Position numbers and translations under genes: made by a program. A stretch of 18,288 nt of DNA from UBA10649 sp964597445 (lineage in GTDB: Bacteria; Actinomycetota; Actinomycetes; S36-B12): positions 1 through 18,288 of the forward strand of contig CAZQXO010000039.1 in the NCBI GenBank assembly GCA_964597445.1. Direction: 5' to 3'. The first letter of the stretch is position 1; each line of letters starts with the position of its first letter. The notes under the pieces were generated by a model that was not told the DNA's origin, did not search any database, and saw nothing but the letters and a program-made list of their open reading frames with translations. This document shows positions 14,211 through 18,288 of the stretch, piece after piece.

Positions 14211-14250
14211 AGCTCCGCGGCAGGATCATGAGCTCCGCGGCAGGATCATG
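14211..14250. repeat. Perfect 2 x 20-bp tandem repeat between converging pknB and trpG
   Basis: AGCTCCGCGGCAGGATCATG occurs at 14211-14230 and again at 14231-14250 without mismatch. GGAGC at 14197-14201 can pair with the GCTCC of the first copy, so it may be a duplicated part of the terminator region. Confidence 0.9.
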
Positions 14251-14255
14251 GCGGC

Positions 14256-14873
14256 TCAGCCCACGACGGGCGCGAGACCAGCCGCACGCTCGCGAGCCTG
14301 CGGATCCCCGCACTCGACGAGCCAGTTCGCGAGCATCGCGTACCCACCCTCGGTCAGCACCGACTCGGGGTGGAACTGCACACCTTCGACCGGCAGGTCA
14401 CGATGGCGCAGCCCCATGATCACGCCTCCCGCCGTCGTGCCCGTCACCACGAGCTCGTCCGGGACGGTGGAGGGCACCACGGCGAGGGAGTGGTACCGGG
14501 TGGCCGTGAAGGGAGAGGGAAGACCGGCCAGGACCCCGAGGTCGGAATGCTCGACGAGTGACGTCTTGCCATGCAGGAGCTCCGGTGCGCGATCGACTGT
14601 CGCGCCGTAGGCCGCGGCGATGGCCTGGTGGCCGAGGCAGACACCGAAGATCGGGACGTCACCGGCGCACTCGCGCACGATGTCCATGCAGACGCCCGCG
14701 TCTTCCGGAGTTCCCGGACCGGGGCTCAGCAGGACGCCGTCGAACTCCCGAGCCTCCTCCGGCGTGATCTCGTCATTGCGTCGGACGGTGACGTCAGCGC
14801 CCAGTTGTGCCAGGTACTGCACGAGATTGAAGACGAACGAGTCGTAGTTGTCGACCACGAGGATGCGCACCAC
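14256..14873 (-). CDS. trpG: Glutamine amidotransferase, anthranilate/aminodeoxychorismate synthase component II
   Basis: The product is 205 aa with the class I glutamine amidotransferase layout: ILVVDNYDSFVFNLVQYL at the N-terminus, LLSPGPGTPEDAG (oxyanion region), FGVCLGHQAIA with nucleophile Cys79, and VQFHPESVLTEGG with His168 and Glu170 completing the triad. It hydrolyses glutamine and passes ammonia to TrpE or PabB, making anthranilate or aminodeoxychorismate. In M. tuberculosis the gene at this position is annotated trpG (Rv0013), though it may serve folate (pabA) as well. No synthase subunit lies nearby. GTG 14873 (or GTG 14870) starts it; no Shine-Dalgarno is visible, but CACAAT lies 6 nt upstream. 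Confidence 0.9.
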   Translation of the reverse strand: MVRILVVDNYDSFVFNLVQYLAQLGADVTVRRNDEITPEEAREFDGVLLSPGPGTPEDAGVCMDIVRECAGDVPIFGVCLGHQAIAAAYGATVDRAPELLHGKTSLVEHSDLGVLAGLPSPFTATRYHSLAVVPSTVPDELVVTGTTAGGVIMGLRHRDLPVEGVQFHPESVLTEGGYAMLANWLVECGDPQARERAAGLAPVVG

Positions 14874-14879
14874 GACGCC

Positions 14880-14885
14880 ATTGTG
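14880..14885 (-). promoter_or_regulatory. -10-like CACAAT, leaderless start of trpG
   Basis: CACAAT (minus strand) is followed by GGCGTC and then the GTG start. The DUF881 gene has the identical GGCGTC-GTG spacer behind its own hexamer. Confidence 0.35.
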
Positions 14886-14922
14886 GCGCGTGGCCCTCGG
14901 GCTCGACCGCGCCGGGGCTTCG

Positions 14923-15705
14923 TCAGCCGGCAGGTGCGCTCGGCAGCGCCGCTCCGGGCGGCACCGTGGCGGCCTCCATCACGATGGGCCCCTCGTAGGC
15001 GGGCACGGTCACCTCCGGCAGCCGCTCGAGGGTGTAGCCGAGGCCGATGGACTCCGACCATGCCCGGTAGTCCGCGACTGCCGGGTCCTGCCAGAGGCTC
15101 GTGCGCATCTGCTTCACCGGACCGACAGCCTCGATCGCATAGGGCGGGGAGTAGACACGCCCGTTGAGCAGCAGGGTGTTGCCGACGCACTGCACAGCAC
15201 TCGTGCTCACGAGTCGCTGGCCCATGACGGAGATCGCCTCCGCGCCTCCGCGCCACATCGCATTGATCACGGCCTCGATGTCGGACTGGTGGACGATGAC
15301 GTCGTTGGGCGTCAGGGTCTGCCAGAGCGGATCATCGGACTCGCGCAGGGGCGCGTCGTCGAGTGTGACCCGCAGGCCCTGACCGGTGACCGGCGTGAGT
15401 CCCGCCTCGACGCGCACAGCCTCGAGCTGCAGCCGCAGGAGCCGCGCCTCGGGGTCGCCGCTGCGTCCCTCGGCGAGATCGTCGACCGCACGCTGCTGCT
15501 CCGCCACCGATTCCTCGAGCTGCGCCGTTCGCGAGGACTCCTGACGCACCAGATCGCGCAACTGCGTGACACGTTCGGCCCGCAGGTCCGTCCCGCGGCT
15601 CGCCGTCGCGGCGGCGGTGAACATCAGGCCCGCAAGGACGAAGACGAGCGCGGACGCGACGACCGACGGTCGCACCCGTCCCTGCCATCCGCGTCCCGTG
15701 CCCAC
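14923..15705 (-). CDS. DUF881 family membrane-anchored protein
   Basis: The GTG at 15705 gives 260 aa: a short cytosolic part, one membrane helix (SVVASALVFVLAGLMFTAAA), then an extracellular coiled-coil-like stretch (about residues 35-70, rich in Glu/Gln/Arg) and the DUF881 domain. Recognisable DUF881 blocks are GLRVTLDDAP, NDVIVHQSDIEAVINAMWRGGAEAISVMGQRLV and GNTLLLNGRVYSPPYAIEAVG. M. tuberculosis has its DUF881 protein (Rv0012) at the same place between crgA and trpG. DUF881 proteins accompany division and envelope genes; biochemical function is not established. The frame is open to 15855, but the extra residues overlap the crgA 5' region. The gene is divergent from crgA. Confidence 0.88.
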   Translation of the reverse strand: MGTGRGWQGRVRPSVVASALVFVLAGLMFTAAATASRGTDLRAERVTQLRDLVRQESSRTAQLEESVAEQQRAVDDLAEGRSGDPEARLLRLQLEAVRVEAGLTPVTGQGLRVTLDDAPLRESDDPLWQTLTPNDVIVHQSDIEAVINAMWRGGAEAISVMGQRLVSTSAVQCVGNTLLLNGRVYSPPYAIEAVGPVKQMRTSLWQDPAVADYRAWSESIGLGYTLERLPEVTVPAYEGPIVMEAATVPPGAALPSAPAG

Positions 15706-15711
15706 GACGCC

Positions 15712-15717
15712 ACGGTA
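15712..15717 (-). promoter_or_regulatory. -10-like TACCGT, leaderless start of DUF881 gene
   Basis: TACCGT (TANNNT) is followed by GGCGTC and GTG 15705, with no ribosome-binding site. It supports the GTG at 15705 as the start. Confidence 0.4.
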
Positions 15718-15832
15718 ATCCGCCTGTCCCCCGCACGGTGCTGCGGACGGGTGCTGCCCGGGGCTGGGACCGACGTCATGTGGCAGGCTGGGGTTCGGCC
15801 GCGTGGGGCGGCCCATCCTCAGGAGGAGCACC

Positions 15833-16099
15833 GTGCCGGAGTCCAAGGGTCGCAAGAAGGACGTCTACACCCCTCCCCCCACGGGCAAGGGCGAGCGCAA
15901 GGTGGCTCGGATCGGGTCGCCGTCCTGGCTGGCCCCCACCATGGTCGCCCTGTTCGTGATCGGCCTGATCTACATCGTCGTCTTCTACATCGCCGGCTCG
16001 TCCGTGCCGGTCATGCGCGACCTCAGCCCCCTCATCAACGTGGGCATCGGATTCGCCTTCATCATGGGCGGCTTCTTCCTCGCCACGAAGTGGAAGTAG
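15833..16099 (+). CDS. crgA: CrgA: divisome-associated small membrane protein
   Basis: GTG 15833 preceded by AGGAGG (15821-15826) gives 88 aa: VPESKGRKKDVYTPPPTGKG, then two membrane helices (SWLAPTMVALFVIGLIYIVVFYI and LINVGIGFAFIMGGFFLAT) ending TKWK. This two-helix layout with a basic N-terminus is the actinobacterial CrgA/WhiP family. In Streptomyces it inhibits or times septation; in mycobacteria it binds FtsZ, FtsQ, FtsI and CwsA. The position beside DUF881 and near ppiA matches M. tuberculosis Rv0011c. A CAGGCT hexamer at 15784-15789 could be its -10 box. Confidence 0.95.
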   Translation: MPESKGRKKDVYTPPPTGKGERKVARIGSPSWLAPTMVALFVIGLIYIVVFYIAGSSVPVMRDLSPLINVGIGFAFIMGGFFLATKWK

Positions 16100-16104
16100 T
16101 CCGG

Positions 16105-16120
16105 ATTACACGCGTGTGAT
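16105..16120. promoter_or_regulatory. Imperfect 16-bp dyad after crgA
   Basis: ATTACACGCGTGTGAT contains the perfect palindrome ACACGCGTGT (16108-16117). With no loop it is better suited to protein binding than to hairpin formation. It lies 5 nt past the crgA stop. Confidence 0.35.
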
Positions 16121-16131
16121 TCGTCCCCAGT

Positions 16132-16152
16132 TGTGGATAACTCTGTGGATAC
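16132..16152. promoter_or_regulatory. Two DnaA-box-like nonamers
   Basis: Read on the minus strand, 16132-16140 is TTATCCACA, an exact consensus DnaA box. 16144-16152 is GTATCCACA, one mismatch away, in the same orientation and 12 bp apart. They fall in the crgA-lipoprotein gap of an origin-proximal gene block. Confidence 0.5.
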
Positions 16153-16188
16153 CCTCGTGCCAGCGGTGGACGGCTGTGTCGGATGTGA

Positions 16189-16545
16189 CTACTGGGGCTC
16201 TTCGCTGAGGACCTCGACCAGGCGGTAGGCGAGGCTGGAGGCATCCGCCGGTGGGTCGGCCACCTCGGTCACCTCGACATCGAGGACGTAGCGGGTGCCC
16301 TCCGTGAAGGTGAATCCGTCGATCGCCTCGTAGAACAGCTCGGGCTCACCGCCCTCGGTGTAGGCGACCTGCAGGCACTCCATCGGCCCCACTCCGGTGC
16401 ACTCGACGAGATCCGGTTCTACCCACATGCGCACGACGTCACCGGACGCCTCCGATGCCGCGTCACTGGCGGACGAGCAGCCTGCGAGGAGGGTGGAGAC
16501 CGCCACCGCGGTGGCAGTGAGGGCAAGCAGGGGTCGCAACGTCAT
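16189..16545 (-). CDS. Putative lipoprotein of unknown function (118 aa)
   Basis: ATG 16545 begins MTLRPLLALTATAVAVSTLLAGCSS, a lipoprotein signal with lipobox LAGC, so the mature protein should be lipid-anchored at Cys23 outside the membrane. The rest (~95 residues) is acidic, with a conserved-looking stretch VEPDLVECTGVGPMECLQVAY containing two cysteines and a C-terminal RYVLDVEVTEVADPP. The spacing and the RYVLDVEVTEV block suggest a DUF4377-like domain, but I would not name it. The frame runs upstream through the 33-bp repeats, where GTG codons would add repeated AHGSARSLCDV units; this is not a real N-terminus. Confidence 0.7.
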   Translation of the reverse strand: MTLRPLLALTATAVAVSTLLAGCSSASDAASEASGDVVRMWVEPDLVECTGVGPMECLQVAYTEGGEPELFYEAIDGFTFTEGTRYVLDVEVTEVADPPADASSLAYRLVEVLSEEPQ

Positions 16546-16551
16546 GCGCCC

Positions 16552-16557
16552 ATCCCA
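16552..16557 (-). promoter_or_regulatory. -10-like TGGGAT before the lipoprotein gene
   Basis: TGGGAT (minus strand) ends 6 nt before ATG 16545. It is a weaker match than the other leaderless candidates in the window. Confidence 0.25.
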
Positions 16558-16570
16558 GCATGACCCGGCC

Positions 16571-16923
16571 GACCCATGCGCCACATCACAGAGTGATCTG
16601 GCGGACCCATGCGCCACATCACAGAGTGATCTGGCGGACCCATGCGCCACATCACAGAGTGATCTGGCCGANNNNNNNNNNNNNNNNNNNNNNNNNNNNN
16701 NNNNNNNNNNNNNNNNNNNNNNNNNNNNNNNNNNNNNNNNNNNNNNNNNNNNNNNNNNNNNNNNNNNNNNNCATCACAGAGTGATCTGGCGGACCCATGC
16801 GCCACATCACAGAGTGATCTGGCCGACCCATGCGCCACATCACAGAGTGATCTGGCGGACCCATGCGCCACATCACAGAGTGATCTGGCGGACCCATGCG
16901 CCACATCACAGAGTGATCTGGCC
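16571..16923. repeat. 33-bp tandem repeat array (interrupted by an assembly gap) with 99-bp higher-order pattern
   Basis: Three full units (16571-16669) precede the N gap. A 20-nt partial unit and four full units (16792-16923) follow it. Each unit begins GACCCATGCGCCACATCACA and ends GATCTGGC plus G or C; units are otherwise identical. The last base runs g, g, c before the gap and (g), c, g, g, c after it. If the 55-bp duplicated ends are merged, this becomes exactly two copies of a g-g-c triplet, a 99-bp higher-order unit. Each unit carries the dyad ATCAC-AGA-GTGAT. The array fills the space between the rhomboid stop and the lipoprotein start. Confidence 0.95.
16617..16826. other. Assembly gap (100 N, 16672-16771) inside the repeat array, with duplicated 55-bp ends
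   Basis: 16617-16671 and 16772-16826 are identical over 55 bp and flank 100 Ns, exactly as at the other gap. Here the break is explained by the tandem array, so the true copy number is unknown. Confidence 0.9.
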
Positions 16924-17775
16924 GAGCGGCGCCAGCATCTCCGAGATCTGCGCCGTTCGCCACGCCACCAACCCCGCGAGGATCAGCACCACCCCCGCGA
17001 GGCCGGCCGTCTGCACGAGTGTTCGGTGGTGTCGTGCGGGGAGGACGAAGATGGCCGCCACCACGGCACCCGTCACGAGCCCCCCGAAGTGCGCGCGCCA
17101 GTCGACACCGGGTGAGACGAACCCGATCACGACGTTGATGGCGAGCAGGATCACGACCTGGGTGATGTCGTAGCGCAATCGTCTTCCGGCGACGATGAGG
17201 GCTCCCATGAGCCCGAAGATCGCTCCACTCGCGCCGACCGACACCGTGCGCAGATCGGAGAAGACGTAGGACGCGACCCCGCCGCCCAGAGCGGCAAGCA
17301 CGTAGAGGGTCAGGTAGCGACCATGACCGAGGATGCGCTCGAGTGTCGGCCCCAGCGCGAACAGCACATACATGTTGAAGGCGATGTGCAGGAGGGAGCC
17401 GTGGAGGAAGGCCGCTGTGAGCAGCCGCCACCACTCTCCCCCGACCGAGATCCCGACGGGCCACATGCCCCAGTCGCCAGCGACCTCGTTGATTCCCAGA
17501 GAGAACTGCAGCACGAAGATCGCCGCGGTGATCCCGATGAGGGTGTACGTGACGTAGGGCTTGCTGATCGGTGTGCCGCCAGCAGGCGTCGTGACGTGCC
17601 GCACGGACGCCGAGGCTGCCGCCACGCACTCCGGGCACTGGAACCCCACGGGCGCCGGGACCATGCACTGCGGGCAGATGGGTCGCTGGCACCGAGTGCA
17701 GCGCACCCCGGCGACCTGGTCCGGATGCCGAGGACATGTCGGCAGGGACCCCGGTGCCGGGGTGGGCTCACTCAT
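16906..17775 (-). CDS. Rhomboid family intramembrane serine protease with N-terminal zinc finger
   Basis: The 289-residue protein starts with a cytosolic zinc-binding module: CPRH, CTRCQRPICPQC and FQCPEC, giving Cys14, His17, Cys26, Cys29, Cys34, Cys37, Cys47 and Cys50 (B-box-like). The rhomboid domain follows, with six or more membrane helices: WWRLLTAAFLHGSLLHIAFNMY (Asn134), GASGAIFG with nucleophile Ser183, and WRAHFGGLVTG with His229. Ser183 and His229 form the catalytic dyad, cleaving membrane proteins within the bilayer. Rhomboid genes commonly sit next to ppiA in Actinobacteria; here it starts 15 nt after ppiA. The last codons (LGQITL, then TGA) lie inside the first unit of the 33-bp array. 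Confidence 0.92.
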   Translation of the reverse strand: MSEPTPAPGSLPTCPRHPDQVAGVRCTRCQRPICPQCMVPAPVGFQCPECVAAASASVRHVTTPAGGTPISKPYVTYTLIGITAAIFVLQFSLGINEVAGDWGMWPVGISVGGEWWRLLTAAFLHGSLLHIAFNMYVLFALGPTLERILGHGRYLTLYVLAALGGGVASYVFSDLRTVSVGASGAIFGLMGALIVAGRRLRYDITQVVILLAINVVIGFVSPGVDWRAHFGGLVTGAVVAAIFVLPARHHRTLVQTAGLAGVVLILAGLVAWRTAQISEMLAPLGQITL

Positions 17776-17790
17776 CGATGCTGTGGCGTA

Positions 17791-18288
17791 CTAGTCGCGC
17801 GTGATCTCGATGGAGGAGATGACGACATCGGCCTTGGGACGATCGCCCGGGGCCGTCTCGACAGCCGCGATGGCGTCGACGACGTCACGTGACGCCTGGT
17901 CGGCAACCTCGCCGAAGATGCTGTGCTTGAAGTTCAGCCACGTGGTCGGGGCCACCGTGATGAAGAACTGCGAGCCGTTGGTGTTCGGTCCGGCGTTCGC
18001 CATCGCCAGGAGGTACGGGCGATCGAAGGTGAGCTCGGGATGGAACTCGTCGTCGAATCGGTAGCCGGGACCACCCGTGCCGGTGCCCAGGGGGTCGCCG
18101 CCCTGGATCATGAACCCGGAGATCACGCGGTGGAAGATCGTGTTGTCGTAGAGCGGCGCGGTGCTCTTGGCCCGCACCTTCGGGTCGGTCCACTCCTGTG
18201 TGCCCTCGGCGAGCCCAGTGAAGTTGCGGACGGTCTTCGGCGCCTGCAGGTCGAAGAGGTTGACCTTGATGTCGCCGAGGTTCGTGTG
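17791..18288 (-). CDS. ppiA: Cyclophilin-type peptidyl-prolyl cis-trans isomerase (5' end outside window)
   Basis: The frame is open from the right edge to TAG at 17791-17793, covering ~165 residues. It starts within HTNLGDIKVNLFD, close to the usual N-terminus. Cyclophilin motifs are LYDNTIFHRVISGFMIQGGD (catalytic Arg in FHR), GYRFDDEFHPEL, LAMANAGPNTNGSQFFITV, TTWLNFKHSIFGEV and a C-terminal VVISSIEI strand. It catalyses proline isomerisation in the cytosol and matches M. tuberculosis PpiA (Rv0009) in sequence pattern and position. The active-site and substrate-pocket residues visible (Arg, Phe, Trp, His) are intact. A GTG at 18177 is internal, not the start. Confidence 0.93.
   Translation of the reverse strand, partial: HTNLGDIKVNLFDLQAPKTVRNFTGLAEGTQEWTDPKVRAKSTAPLYDNTIFHRVISGFMIQGGDPLGTGTGGPGYRFDDEFHPELTFDRPYLLAMANAGPNTNGSQFFITVAPTTWLNFKHSIFGEVADQASRDVVDAIAAVETAPGDRPKADVVISSIEITRD

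Noticed and set aside
14848..16119. 423-codon plus-strand ORF over the DUF881 and crgA region
   Set aside because: It is antisense to the DUF881 gene and out of frame with crgA; its Arg-rich composition is that of a shadow frame.
16546..16650. N-terminal extension of the lipoprotein (repeated AHGSARSLCDV)
   Set aside because: It would place repeat residues ahead of a perfectly good lipoprotein signal peptide. The GTG starts in the repeats have no ribosome-binding site.
16571..16923. CRISPR array
   Set aside because: The units abut directly with no unique spacers and are identical to the base apart from one position; no cas genes are nearby.
16397..17173. Plus-strand 258-codon ORF across the 33-bp repeats (repeated HAPHHRVIW)
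   Set aside because: A 33-bp unit is 11 codons, so frames without a stop stay open through the array. The ORF also runs antisense to the rhomboid and lipoprotein genes.

Overview
This is a high-GC actinobacterial (Actinomycetota) chromosome segment from a draft assembly. The genes from 6829 to the right edge match, in content and relative order, the replication-origin-proximal block that Mycobacterium tuberculosis carries as Rv0009 (ppiA) to Rv0020c (fhaA). Here that block reads fhaA-fhaB-pstP-rodA-pbpA-PASTA kinase (all +), then trpG and a DUF881 gene (-), crgA (+), and a lipoprotein, a rhomboid protease and a cyclophilin (-). No separate pknA lies between pbpA and the PASTA kinase. I cannot assign a genus; the region is probably near oriC.

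Left part, 1-2.6 kb: an accessory-looking stretch, visibly less GC-rich at third codon positions. It holds the end of a family 4 type glycosyltransferase, three small secreted or unknown proteins, a 50-residue peptide gene with a double-glycine-like leader and an F-x-S-x-x C-terminus, and a VapBC-type toxin-antitoxin pair.

Middle part, 2.7-6.8 kb: single genes on both strands. They are a secreted protein of unknown function with a strong terminator, an exported histidine phosphatase, an unknown protein, a MhuD-type heme-degrading monooxygenase, an exported META/HslJ-domain protein, a 42-residue zinc ribbon, and a tight pair of a HicA-like small protein and a bacterial eRF1-like (baeRF) protein.

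Right part, 6.8-18.3 kb: the cell-growth and phosphosignalling operon. The kinase senses wall material through extracellular PASTA domains. PstP is the opposing phosphatase. FhaA and FhaB read phosphothreonine. RodA (SEDS glycosyltransferase) and PbpA (transpeptidase) build peptidoglycan. Coding joins are tight: 3 nt, 5 nt, a GTGA overlap, an ATGA overlap and 34 nt. CrgA, a divisome membrane protein, is divergent from the DUF881 gene.

The most unusual structure is a 33-bp tandem array at 16571-16923, with each unit carrying an ATCAC-AGA-GTGAT dyad. It lies between the rhomboid and lipoprotein genes, and its first unit contains the rhomboid stop codon. The last base of each unit follows a g-g-c pattern that makes a 99-bp higher-order repeat. 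Both 100-N gaps (7558-7657, 16672-16771) are flanked by identical 55-bp ends, the signature of adjacent contigs from a k=55 de Bruijn assembly. The first gap is therefore probably empty. The second hides an undetermined array copy number.

Many genes lack a Shine-Dalgarno sequence and instead have a -10-like hexamer 6-7 nt before the start codon, which points to widespread leaderless transcription.
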